Shown: positions 9,233 through 17,925 of the stretch, piece after piece
Layout of the letters: every line of letters starts with the position of its first letter
How positions within the stretch are numbered: the stretch's first letter is position 1
Assembly: GCA_012719195.1 (NCBI GenBank)
Contig: JAAYAV010000176.1
Coordinates: 1 to 32,461, forward strand
Length of the DNA stretch: 32,461 nucleotides
Reading direction: 5' to 3'
DNA from: Anaerolineae bacterium
GTDB taxonomy: Bacteria; Chloroflexota; Anaerolineae; DRVO01
Notes under the pieces: model-generated
Databases searched by the model: none
What the model was told of the DNA's origin: nothing
The model's input: the letters and a program-made list of their open reading frames with translations, nothing else
Position numbers and translations under genes: made by a program

Positions 9233-10360
9233 TCACTCGTGAGTGTACGCGACCCCTGCTTCCCGCACCAGAACATAGTGCATCCCGCCCACGGAGCGGG
9301 CCAGGCCTTTGAGTTCCAACAACGCGAGGGTACTGGAAACCGTGGCTGGAGGGAGGCCGCTCTCTCGCCCGATCTCGTCCACGTGGCGCGGGTCGAGGCT
9401 GAGGGCGCCGAGCACACCGCGCTCGTTCTCGTCGCCGGGCATCGCCAGTCGGACTTCCGTCTGAGCGGCGACCAATTGCAGGTCCATCTCTTCCAGAATA
9501 TCCTCGGCAGTGGTAACCAGCTTGGCCTCACCCCGCTTGATCAGACCGTTGGTGCCCTGGCTCATGGGCCAGAAGATACTGCCCGGGACCGCGTAAGTGT
9601 CCCGTCCCTGCTCGAGGGCGAACTGGGTGGTGATCAGGGCGCCGCTACGCTCCCCCGCCTCGATGACGAGCACGCCGTGGCACATGCCGGAGATGATGCG
9701 GTTGCGCGGCGGGAAGTTCCGGGCATCCGGTCTCGTGCCGAGGGCGTACTCGCTCAGCACGGCGCCACTCTCAGCGATGCGCCGGGCCAGGTCGCGGTGA
9801 CGGGCAGGGTAGACAACGTCCACGCCGCTGCCGAGCACGGCCATGGTCCTTCCCCCCGCGTCGAGGGCCGTCTCATGCGCCACCGCGTCGATGCCCAGCG
9901 CCAACCCGCTGACAACCGTGACGCCCGAAGCTGCCAGGCCGGAGACGATTCGACGGGTCGCTTCCGTGCCGTAACGGGTGGGCCGGCGCGTCCCCACCAC
10001 GGCGACGGCGAGGGTGTCGCACTCCAGGATATCGCCGCGCACGTAGAGCACCGCCGGAGGGGAAGGGATGTGTCGGAGCCGCTCCGGGTACTCGGGATGG
10101 GTGAGGGGCAGGGCCGTCACACCTTTGCCCTCCAGTGTGCCCATCTCCCGATCGGGGTCTATCTCCGGGCGGGCGCGGAGCAGTTCCTCGGCGACGGCGC
10201 GGGGCAGCCCGGCGAAGAGTATCTCGGTCTCCTGCGCCTTCCACGCGCGCTCCAGCGTGCCGAAGCGACCGAGCAAGTGCCGGATGCGGCCGGCGCCCAA
10301 GCCCTGAACGTGGCTGAGGGCAAGCCAGTAGGGGGTGTCGGTTGGTACGTAGTCGGCCAG
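9233..10360 (-). CDS. dprA: DNA-processing protein DprA (Smf)
   Basis: Rossmann-fold motifs VAVVGTRRPTRYGTEATRRIVSGLA, SGLALGIDAVAHETALDAGGRTMAVLGSGVDVVYPARH, FPPRNRIISGMCHGVLVIEAGERSGALITTQFALEQGRDTYAVPG; C-terminal winged helix. Conserved N-terminal YWLALSHVQGLGAGRIRHLL lies upstream of the ORF-track start; CTG at 10360 with GGAGG 6 nt upstream is a candidate start. Confidence 0.93.
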   Translation of the reverse strand: MADYVPTDTPYWLALSHVQGLGAGRIRHLLGRFGTLERAWKAQETEILFAGLPRAVAEELLRARPEIDPDREMGTLEGKGVTALPLTHPEYPERLRHIPSPPAVLYVRGDILECDTLAVAVVGTRRPTRYGTEATRRIVSGLAASGVTVVSGLALGIDAVAHETALDAGGRTMAVLGSGVDVVYPARHRDLARRIAESGAVLSEYALGTRPDARNFPPRNRIISGMCHGVLVIEAGERSGALITTQFALEQGRDTYAVPGSIFWPMSQGTNGLIKRGEAKLVTTAEDILEEMDLQLVAAQTEVRLAMPGDENERGVLGALSLDPRHVDEIGRESGLPPATVSSTLALLELKGLARSVGGMHYVLVREAGVAYTHE

Positions 10361-10389
10361 AGTTGTCCTCCACCGCAGCGGGGCGGAAA

Positions 10390-10434
10390 ACCGGCAGCGC
10401 CACTCGCGGATAGCCGTCCGTAGGCGCTGCCGGT
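10390..10434 (-). terminator. Putative terminator of ffh-rpsP-KH transcription unit
   Basis: 12-bp perfect stem accggcagcgcc ... ggcgctgccggt with 21-nt loop; TTTTCC follows on the minus strand. Confidence 0.55.
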
Positions 10435-10507
10435 GATGTTTCGGTGCTCTCCCGGCCGCCCCACAGGGCCACAGTGCCGGGAATCGCGGTATGCTGAGGC
10501 CGACGGC

Positions 10508-10735
10508 CTAGTCGATCTCGAGGACGGCGCGCTCGCCCTTCTTCTCTGCGGCGACGCGCAGAACCGTGCGCATGGCGTTGGCTACGCTGCCGCTCTTGCC
10601 AATGACGCGGCCCACGTCGCTCGGGTCCACCCGGAGGCGGTAGAGGGTGGCCCGGGGGCCCGCCATCTCCACGACCTGTACCTTGTCGGGGTAGTCCACC
10701 AGATTGTGGGCGATGAACTCAATCAGACGTCGCAT
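10508..10735 (-). CDS. khpA: KH-domain RNA-binding protein (KhpA/YlqC-like)
   Basis: 75 aa with VDPSDVGRVIGKSGSVANAMRTVLRVAAEKKGERAVLEID (KH GxxG); directly downstream of rpsP. Confidence 0.92.
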   Translation of the reverse strand: MRRLIEFIAHNLVDYPDKVQVVEMAGPRATLYRLRVDPSDVGRVIGKSGSVANAMRTVLRVAAEKKGERAVLEID

Positions 10736-10840
10736 ATGCCATCCCTAGTCTGAACTGGTGACGCCCACTCGAGGACTGGTTAGTCGCTCGGGGGCTCTGT
10801 TGGGCAAAGCGTACGCGCCCGCGACCCAGATAGGGCCTGA

Positions 10841-11110
10841 TCAGGCGGTGGCGGCGGAATCGCTCTCGGCCGCGCGCCGCTGGCGGCTGGCCAGGAGTCG
10901 GTCCACCGTTTCGCTGCACTGGGCGCCGACACCACGCCAGTACTCGAGGCGATCGTCCTGAACTTCCACTACGGGCGGGTCCACCAACGGATTGTAGTAG
11001 CCGATGTTCTCCAGAAAGCGGCCGTCGCGAGGCGAACGGCTGTCGGCGACCACGATGCGATATGAAGGCTGACCCTTGGCGCCGACGCGGCGCAGACGAA
11101 TCCTCAGCAT
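10841..11110 (-). CDS. rpsP: 30S ribosomal protein S16
   Basis: [42 protein letters not shown]. Confidence 0.97.
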   Translation of the reverse strand: MLRIRLRRVGAKGQPSYRIVVADSRSPRDGRFLENIGYYNPLVDPPVVEVQDDRLEYWRGVGAQCSETVDRLLASRQRRAAESDSAATA

Positions 11111-11183
11111 GTACTTTTCCCTCTCCCTCTAGCTACCGAAAGGTTGCCCGGTCAATCACACTCTTCGTCTCCGGCGACGAAGA

Positions 11184-12506
11184 CTAGCGGAACAGCGAGG
11201 TGACCCCGCGGACCTTACCGCGGGAGAACACCTTCATCATCTTCTGCGCCTGCCGGAACTGCTGCAGAAGGGCGTTGACGTCCTGAACTGTGGTACCGCT
11301 GCCCTGGGCGATGCGGCGCTTGCGGCTGCCGTTTATCACCTGGGGATTGCGGCGTTCCTCCCGAGTCATGCTGCTGATGATGGCCTCGATACGCCCCATC
11401 TCCCGATCGGTGTCGGCTTGGGCCAACTCCTTGCTGACAGAGCCGAAGCCGGGAATCATCTCCAGAATCTGTGTCAGCGGCCCCATCTGCTTGAGCTGGC
11501 GGAACTGCTCCTGGAAGTCCTCCAGGTTGAAGGAGGCGTTCCGGAGCTTCTGCTCCATCTCCGCCGCCCGGGCCTTGTCGAAGCTCGACTCCGCCTTCTC
11601 GATAAGGGACAGCATGTCGCCCATGCCTAGTATGCGGGAGGCGAGGCGCTCCGGGTAGAAAGGCTCCAGCGCATCCGTGCGCTCGCCGGTGGCCAGGAAC
11701 TTGATCGGGACGCCGGTAACCTCGCGTACCGAGATGGCGGCACCACCGCGGGCATCGCCGTCCACCTTGGTGAGGATCAGTCCCGTCAACGGGACGGCGC
11801 GGTTGAACTCCTCCGCGACGCGCACCGCGTCCTGCCCGGTCATGGCGTCGGCGATGAGCAGTACCTCGGCCGGGTTGGCGACAGAGCGGACGGCCTTCAG
11901 CTCGTCCATCATGCGCTCGTCGATGTGCAGGCGGCCGGCCGTGTCCAGAATGACGACCGAGTTGCCCTTGCTGCGGGCCTCCGCCAGGGCGCCCTGGGCG
12001 ATCTTGACCGGGTCCTCCCCGGCCGCGCCAGTGAATACCGGCACTCCGATGCCCTGCCCCAGAACCAGCAGCTGTTGCACGGCGGCCGGGCGGTAGACAT
12101 CGGCTGCCACCAGAAGGGGCTTATGTCCCTCCGACTTGAGCCGCACGGCCAGCTTGGCCGCCGTCGTGGTCTTGCCCGAGCCCTGCAGGCCGGCGAGCAT
12201 GATGACGTGCGGTGAACTCCCCCCTAGGTTCAGGGGGGCGCTGTCGCCCAGGGTCGTGATCAACTCCTCTTGGACGATCTTCACCACTTGCTGGGCCGGG
12301 CTGAGGCTCTTGGTCACCTCGATGCCTACGGCACGCTCGCGCACCCGATTGACCAAGTCGCGCACGACCTTGTAGTTGACGTCCGCCTCGAGCAACGCCA
12401 TGCGAACGTCCCTCATGGCGTTACTGACATCGGCCTCGGTCACCACGCCGTGGCGCTGAAGCTTGCCAAAGGTCTCTTGTAGCTTCTCGGTCAGGCTCTC
12501 GAACAT
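11184..12506 (-). CDS. ffh: Signal recognition particle protein Ffh (SRP54)
   Basis: MFESLTEKLQETFGKL, GLQGSGKTTTAAKLA, DTAGRLHIDERMMDEL, TKVDGDARGGAAISV, methionine-rich M domain. ATG at 12506 is internal to the TTG-started track ORF (12515). Confidence 0.97.
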   Translation of the reverse strand: MFESLTEKLQETFGKLQRHGVVTEADVSNAMRDVRMALLEADVNYKVVRDLVNRVRERAVGIEVTKSLSPAQQVVKIVQEELITTLGDSAPLNLGGSSPHVIMLAGLQGSGKTTTAAKLAVRLKSEGHKPLLVAADVYRPAAVQQLLVLGQGIGVPVFTGAAGEDPVKIAQGALAEARSKGNSVVILDTAGRLHIDERMMDELKAVRSVANPAEVLLIADAMTGQDAVRVAEEFNRAVPLTGLILTKVDGDARGGAAISVREVTGVPIKFLATGERTDALEPFYPERLASRILGMGDMLSLIEKAESSFDKARAAEMEQKLRNASFNLEDFQEQFRQLKQMGPLTQILEMIPGFGSVSKELAQADTDREMGRIEAIISSMTREERRNPQVINGSRKRRIAQGSGTTVQDVNALLQQFRQAQKMMKVFSRGKVRGVTSLFR

Positions 12507-12524
12507 GACTCCCAACTCTAAGAA

Positions 12525-12545
12525 GCGCCGTTCACCGAACGGCGC
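12525..12545 (-). promoter_or_regulatory. Stem-loop in ffh 5' leader
   Basis: Perfect 9-bp stem gcgccgttc-acc-gaacggcgc immediately downstream of the predicted -10. Confidence 0.55.
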
Positions 12546-12553
12546 GACAAGTT

Positions 12554-12582
12554 ATTCTAGCTGAGCGGTCCGGGCTGGGCAA
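12554..12582 (-). promoter_or_regulatory. Putative sigma-70 promoter for ffh operon
   Basis: Minus strand TTGCCC-N17-TAGAAT. Confidence 0.6.
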
Positions 12583-12627
12583 AAGCCCGCCGCTCCCGGC
12601 CCGCCGCAGACCCCTCCGGGGGCCCAC

Positions 12628-13476
12628 TCACGGCACCAAGTCCTCGAGCGCCGACCTGACACCCTCCAGGAAGGAACCGAACTGGTCCACTCTAGTCTGC
12701 ACCGCTTCCACATCGCTCTGGATAGTGTCCAGCGACGCCTGCAGTTCCTCGACCTGGGTGGAGGCATCTTCCAGCGCCTGGACGCGGCGGTCCGTCGCCG
12801 CAAGGCTGCTTTCGAACGCGGTGGTTGCCGCTTCTAGGTGCTCGACCCGAGCGCCGAGCGCGGCGGTCTCGGCCTCCATGGTGGCCAGCGGCTGCACCAC
12901 CGCGCGCTCCCACTCCTGGCGCGGGACATAGTAGAGCCCCTGGTTGAGGGTGTATAGGAGCGACAGCGTGAGCAGCGTCCCCAGCAGCGCCCCCGATCCG
13001 ACCAACAGGGCGGCGCGCCCGCGGTCGAGAGCGGTGGCGGCTTCGTCTGGCGCGGGGGAGTCTGTGACCAGGGCGGTTTCGGCCTCGCCGAAGAGCACCG
13101 CCGGGTTCACTCCGCCATAGCTGCGCGGCCAGTTCTCATCGGCACTAAACGCAGTTGGCCGCTCCCCCGGACCAGCCTCGCTAGGAGCGGGAGCGGCACC
13201 GCTTGTGCCCCCTTCCGGGGGCGACTCCGCTTCCGGCGCCGGCGGCGACTCACCGGGCGGGACGCAGTCCGGCCCCTCCACCGACAGATGGCCGCGAAGT
13301 CGCGCGAGCAGGGCGGCGGTCATGCCGGGGACGGCGGCGAGGTCGTCGACAGCCGCCAATGGTTGGCATAACCGGTAGTCGAGGATGCGGCGCGCCAGAG
13401 CCGGTCCCACTCCCGGCAGAGCGCACAACTCCTCGAATGTGGCTGTTGGCAGGTGCAACTGCCCGCCGGCCGCCAT
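12628..13476 (-). CDS. Helix-hairpin-helix (ComEA-like) protein with single TM and C-terminal coiled coil
   Basis: LHLPTATFEELCALPGVGPALARRILDYR...LAAVPGMTAALLARLRGHL (tandem HhH), TM ALLVGSGALLGTLLTLSLLYTL, heptad-rich C-terminus. ATG 13476 preceded by GGGAGGG. Confidence 0.82.
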   Translation of the reverse strand: MAAGGQLHLPTATFEELCALPGVGPALARRILDYRLCQPLAAVDDLAAVPGMTAALLARLRGHLSVEGPDCVPPGESPPAPEAESPPEGGTSGAAPAPSEAGPGERPTAFSADENWPRSYGGVNPAVLFGEAETALVTDSPAPDEAATALDRGRAALLVGSGALLGTLLTLSLLYTLNQGLYYVPRQEWERAVVQPLATMEAETAALGARVEHLEAATTAFESSLAATDRRVQALEDASTQVEELQASLDTIQSDVEAVQTRVDQFGSFLEGVRSALEDLVP

Positions 13477-13601
13477 GATCCCTCCCGTGTGACAGCGCCG
13501 CACAACCCTCGGTTAGCGCTGGAAGGCGCAGGACTAGATGGAAAGTATAGCATTGCCGCCAGGTCGCGGCCAGGTGTGTCAGGAGGAACGGCTGCGCCTG
13601 C

Positions 13602-15500
13602 CTACCCTGTGCTCACCACCATCGGCAGGTATAGGGCGGCGCTGGAGTCAGGGTCGGTGTGCTGCTGCGAGGCGGCTACGTCAACGGTACCGGACCAGGT
13701 GGCGGGAAGCGTCCAGGGGTCGGCGGTGCCGGCGCGGACCTCCAGGGTGTGGCTGCCGGGCACCAGGCCCTCGAGGGTGTAGGAGAAGCGGCCGGAGTCG
13801 TCCTCGTCGCCGGGGGTGGGCAGGGGGCGCCAGGCCGCCGAGTCCACGCGAACCTCCAGCGTTGCCAGGGGGCCGGTCCCATCTTCGACCAAGACTCGAC
13901 CGAAGACGGTGACCGGTCCGTCCTCCGCAGTCTCGACTTCAGCTTCGATGGTGACAGCGCTTACGGGAGGACTTCCTTCCTGGATGGTCAGGGTGTCTTG
14001 GGCCGAGCCGGCCGTGCCCCGATCGTTGGTGAACCTTACCTCGATGAGCCACTCCCCGACGGGTGCTGCTGGAAGGGTGAGCTCGAAGAGCTCGCCGGTG
14101 CCGTCGCAGGCGCCATCGCCGCAGAGGAGCGCGAACCACGGTCCCTGGTTTACCCGGTAGTGGCCGCGGGCGATGTGGTTGATGGTGATGGGCGCGCGTG
14201 TCGGGCTGGGGTAGGGTATGTCGGTCGCACTGCCAATCAGAGTGACCCCGTCGCCATCGCTGGTTACGGAGAGCTCCACCGCGACCTCGGTGTCGACCGG
14301 GTCGAGCAGGCCGTCTCCGTCTGAGTCTCGCCAGCCGACCTGAGCTGCCGAACAAGGGCAGAGCTGGCCCAGGCGGTAAGGCTGCAGGCCGCCGCGCATG
14401 ATGCAGCCCACGTCAGTCTGGCCGTCGGCCTCGGCGTTGTAGGTGGGTACCCCCAGATAGCCGGAGATGTTGGCCGAGGTGACCCCGGAGGCGGCGTACT
14501 CATCCATGGCGCCGAAGATGTGTCCCATCTCGTGCGCGACTACAGCCGCCATGTTCTCGGGGCCGTAACCGTTGTTGCCGTACGTCACCACCATGTAGGG
14601 GCCGTGGATGTAGCTGTAGGCGAAGTAGCCGTCTTCGAAGCGATTGTCGGCGTCGTTGAGGCTGTCGACCACGTAGATGGTGAAGGCCCAGTCCGCCTGG
14701 CGGGCGTCGCGAACGGCGCGGTTCAGCAGCCGCGTGGCCGTCAGGTAGGACGAGTGGCGGAAGCCCAACTGCTGCGTGGCTTCAGAGATCCAGAGCCGAT
14801 CCTCGCTGTGGGGTCGCGAGATGGGCTCGTAGGAGACGGGGAGCGGGCGGGTGAAGTGGTCTTGGTAGACGAACTCGAGCGGGGCCTGCGGCTGTCGTGC
14901 CTGCCACCAACTGGTAGCGCGCACCACTTCCGTGAACACGTGCTGCTGTCGCTCCGGGCTCCAGTCCTCGGCGTTGGCGTCGACGGCGCCGCTGCTGTCC
15001 ACCAACACTAAGCTCACCGCCACTTTGCCGATCATGAACTCGCTCTGCTGGTAGAGCGAGGGGTCGAGCGCCTGGCCGCCCAGTTCGGGCTGGTCGGTCG
15101 CCAGGAGCACGTCGTTCTCAGGGGGCTGGATGTCCACGACATCGTAGTCTACGGGGGCGCCGAGCGCCTCCCAGACGGCAACCAGGCTTTGGGACTCGGG
15201 CGACAACGAATCGCGGATGCCGGCGGGGACCGCGTCGGCGGTGACGTAGTTGGCCCTGCCCTCCTGCACCTGGAGCACGGCCGCGGCGGGGTCGATCTCT
15301 GCAATGAGCCCCAGCCCGGGGAAGGCATGGAGCACGCGACCCCCCGCCGTCTGCAGGGCGGTGTACAGATCCTCATAGCGGCCATCGGCGGTCAGCAAGA
15401 GGTGTGCTGGAGAGGAAGCGGCGGCATGGACGGGCGCCAGGGCAGTGAAGGTGATGATCAGTGCCACGAGAATGGCGGCCCTGGAAACTGGATGCCGCAT
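13602..15500 (-). CDS. Secreted metzincin-like zinc metalloprotease with C-terminal beta-type domains
   Basis: Signal peptide MRHPVSRAAILVALIITFTALAPVHAAA; AAVVAHEMGHIFGAMDEY (HExxHxxGxxD) followed by GCIMRGG (possible Met-turn); Ca-binding-like DSDGDGLLDPVD. Confidence 0.75.
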   Translation of the reverse strand: MRHPVSRAAILVALIITFTALAPVHAAASSPAHLLLTADGRYEDLYTALQTAGGRVLHAFPGLGLIAEIDPAAAVLQVQEGRANYVTADAVPAGIRDSLSPESQSLVAVWEALGAPVDYDVVDIQPPENDVLLATDQPELGGQALDPSLYQQSEFMIGKVAVSLVLVDSSGAVDANAEDWSPERQQHVFTEVVRATSWWQARQPQAPLEFVYQDHFTRPLPVSYEPISRPHSEDRLWISEATQQLGFRHSSYLTATRLLNRAVRDARQADWAFTIYVVDSLNDADNRFEDGYFAYSYIHGPYMVVTYGNNGYGPENMAAVVAHEMGHIFGAMDEYAASGVTSANISGYLGVPTYNAEADGQTDVGCIMRGGLQPYRLGQLCPCSAAQVGWRDSDGDGLLDPVDTEVAVELSVTSDGDGVTLIGSATDIPYPSPTRAPITINHIARGHYRVNQGPWFALLCGDGACDGTGELFELTLPAAPVGEWLIEVRFTNDRGTAGSAQDTLTIQEGSPPVSAVTIEAEVETAEDGPVTVFGRVLVEDGTGPLATLEVRVDSAAWRPLPTPGDEDDSGRFSYTLEGLVPGSHTLEVRAGTADPWTLPATWSGTVDVAASQQHTDPDSSAALYLPMVVSTG

Positions 15501-15625
15501 TGGCGCTCGAACCTCCCGTCACGCGCCCGCAGACACGGACTGCTACCAACGGATCGGCCCCCAGTAGGCATTCGCAGATGGGCATTTGGTACTAGACGGG
15601 CTTTTCGTGGGTGCGCCGGGGCAGC

Positions 15626-15632
15626 GTATAAT
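15626..15632 (+). promoter_or_regulatory. Putative -10 element for acid-sugar operon
   Basis: gcgTATAATg upstream of the DUF1537-family gene; -35 not convincing. Confidence 0.4.
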
Positions 15633-15710
15633 GCCCGGGCACTCCGCGGCGGAGCCGGACTGGACCGGCGAAGGAGCGTAGGACTGACGAAGGAAGGCAG
15701 TGCGCGCCTG

Positions 15711-16883
15711 GTGACGGTACTGGCCGACGACCTGACGGGAGCGCTGGACACGGCCGTCCAGTTCGCCCGCGAGGACTCGCCGGTGACCGTTCTGTTGCGG
15801 CCGCACGAGGACGACGCCCGCGTGGTCGTGGCAGACACGGAGAGCCGCGGACTGAGCCCGGCAGCGGCCACCCGTTCCCTCCAGGGCTGGATCCCGCTTG
15901 CCCGGGGCCTGGTCTACAAGAAGATGGACTCCACTCTCCGCGGACCGTTCGCCGCCGAGGCGGAAGCGCTCGGCCGGGCGCTCGGGAAGCGAGGCGTCCT
16001 CGTAGCGCCGGCGTTCCCGCGGGCCGGGCGGACCGTGCGGCAGGGAGTGCTTCACGTGCACGGCATACCGGTTCACGAGACAGAAGCCGCCGCCGATCCT
16101 GGCTGCCCCATCACCGACAGCCGCGTGCGTGAGGCGGTGCGGCGGTACGTGCACAGCTGCTGTCACACCATCGGCCTCCCCACCGTTCGGGAGGGCGTGC
16201 AGGCGGTCACCTCAGCACTCGACGCGCTGAGCGGGTTCGCGGTCGCTGACGCCGAGACCGACGCTGACCTGGCCGTCCTCGCCAAAGCGCTAGTTGAGCG
16301 ATCCGACTGGCTGCCCTGCGGGTCCGCGGGACTAGCGGAGGCCCTGGCCGGCCGACTCGGCTTCGCCCGCTCGACTACTTCCATGGCGATTCCTCGACCG
16401 GCGGTGCTGGTGGTGGGCAGCGCTCATCCTGCCAGTCGCCGGCAGCTGGCCCGTGTCGCGGAGGCGCTCGACCTTGCGCCGGTTGTCGTGGGAGGCGAGC
16501 CCGAGGCAGAGCTTCTGGAGCGGGCCGACCGCAACTACCACCGCACGGGGGTTGCCCTGCTGGCACTGCCGGAGGGGCGCCTGGCGACCGCGGCGGCTGA
16601 GAGCGCGCGGACGGCATTGGCCCGCCTGGGGGCGGAACTGGTGGACAGGTGGCGGGCCGAGACCCTTTATGCCACCGGGGGAGAGACGCTGCTGGCGGTG
16701 CTGGAGGCGTTGGACGTGGCCGCTCTGCGGCCGCTCGCGGAGGTGGCTGCGGGCGTGGTGATCTCCGAGGCGCGGCCGGCCTCGGGCCGGGGACTGGCGG
16801 TCGTCAGCAAGGCCGGAGGTTTCGGCGACGACGACCTCCTGGTACGCTTGTTCGCCACCCTACCCGTGAACGGAACCGGTTAG
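15711..16883 (+). CDS. Four-carbon acid sugar kinase family protein (DUF1537)
   Basis: VTVLADDLTGALDTAVQFAR, VYKKMDSTLRGPFAAEAEALG, PAFPRAGRTVRQGVLHVHGIPVHETE, LPCGSAGLAEALA. Probable GTG start at 15711. Confidence 0.9.
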   Translation: MTVLADDLTGALDTAVQFAREDSPVTVLLRPHEDDARVVVADTESRGLSPAAATRSLQGWIPLARGLVYKKMDSTLRGPFAAEAEALGRALGKRGVLVAPAFPRAGRTVRQGVLHVHGIPVHETEAAADPGCPITDSRVREAVRRYVHSCCHTIGLPTVREGVQAVTSALDALSGFAVADAETDADLAVLAKALVERSDWLPCGSAGLAEALAGRLGFARSTTSMAIPRPAVLVVGSAHPASRRQLARVAEALDLAPVVVGGEPEAELLERADRNYHRTGVALLALPEGRLATAAAESARTALARLGAELVDRWRAETLYATGGETLLAVLEALDVAALRPLAEVAAGVVISEARPASGRGLAVVSKAGGFGDDDLLVRLFATLPVNGTG

Positions 16884-16896
16884 GAGAGGAGAGGCG

Positions 16897-17925
16897 ATGG
16901 TGCGACCAACGCTGTTTGTCACCGCGGGAGACCCAGCCGGAGTGGGGCCCGAGGTGGTCTGCAAGGCACTGCAACGGCTGAGAGACCAGGCACCGGCGCG
17001 ACTGGTGACGGTGGGGACGCGCGCCGTTATGGAGCGCGCGGCCCGATGGACGGCGACGACCATCGACTGGCGCGACTACGACCCCGCCGCCGACCCGGTC
17101 TGTGGCGGCATGGGCGACGCTGAGCTGCTGGACGTCCCTGTGCCGGGCGTCGAGTCGAGGCCGCCAGGTCAGCTCGACGTCCTCTGTGGCGAGGCGGCCT
17201 ATCGCTACATCGAGGCAGCGGTCGACCGCTGCCGCAGGGGTGAGGGGGCCGGCGTGGTCACCGCGCCCATCAACAAGGCGGCGGTGAATGCGGCCGGCTA
17301 CCCCTTCGCCGGGCACACCGAGATACTGGCGCACCTGCTGGGCGCGCAGGGGGTAGCCATGCTCCTCGCGACGCCGCGGCTTCGGGTGGCGCACGTCAGC
17401 ACGCATTGTTCCCTGGCAACGGCGATCGAGCGGGTGCGGCCCGAGCGCATCGTCCGTGTGGCCCGACTGCTGGCCGAAGCCCTGCGCCGGCTCGGCGTGG
17501 ACGAGCCCCACATCGCAGTGGCCGGCCTCAACCCACACGCCGGCGAGGGCGGCCTCTTCGGCGTAGACGAGCAGCAGTTCATCGTGCCGGCAGTGGAGGC
17601 CTTGAGGGCGGAGGGGCTGGCAGTGTCCGGCCCGGAGCCGCCCGACACTGTCTTTCGGCGTGCCTACGGGGGGCAGTTCGATGGAGTGGTGGCCATGTAC
17701 CATGATCAGGGCCACATCGCCGTCAAGATGCTCGGTTTCAGCGAGGGGGTGAACGTGACGCTGGGGCTTCCCATCGTGCGAACCTCGGTTGACCACGGCA
17801 CGGCCTTCGATATTGCCGGCAGCGGGCGAGCGGACGAGGGCAGCCTCTTGGCGGCCATAGATATGGCGGCGCGCTTGGTGCGGCCGCATACAGGACAAGA
17901 ACGCAGTAGCGAGGAGAGTCGCTAG
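16897..17925 (+). CDS. pdxA: 4-hydroxythreonine-4-phosphate dehydrogenase family (PdxA/PdxA2-type)
   Basis: LFVTAGDPAGVGPEVVCKAL, TAPINKAAVNAAGYPFAGHTEILAHLLG, ALNPHAGE-like AGLNPHAGEGGLFG, MYHDQGHIAVKMLGF, GLPIVRTSVDHGTAFDIAG. Context suggests a PdxA2 role in acid-sugar catabolism. Confidence 0.93.
   Translation: MVRPTLFVTAGDPAGVGPEVVCKALQRLRDQAPARLVTVGTRAVMERAARWTATTIDWRDYDPAADPVCGGMGDAELLDVPVPGVESRPPGQLDVLCGEAAYRYIEAAVDRCRRGEGAGVVTAPINKAAVNAAGYPFAGHTEILAHLLGAQGVAMLLATPRLRVAHVSTHCSLATAIERVRPERIVRVARLLAEALRRLGVDEPHIAVAGLNPHAGEGGLFGVDEQQFIVPAVEALRAEGLAVSGPEPPDTVFRRAYGGQFDGVVAMYHDQGHIAVKMLGFSEGVNVTLGLPIVRTSVDHGTAFDIAGSGRADEGSLLAAIDMAARLVRPHTGQERSSEESR

Noticed and set aside
9239-10423. 394-aa plus-strand ORF opposite dprA, plus similar ORFs at 8279-9190 and 26638-27669
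   Set aside because: Antisense to conserved genes and biased composition; no independent support.
15580-15596. Shared ttggtactagac string at about 15584 and 20547
   Set aside because: One copy lies in the hydrogenase large-subunit coding sequence; likely coincidence.
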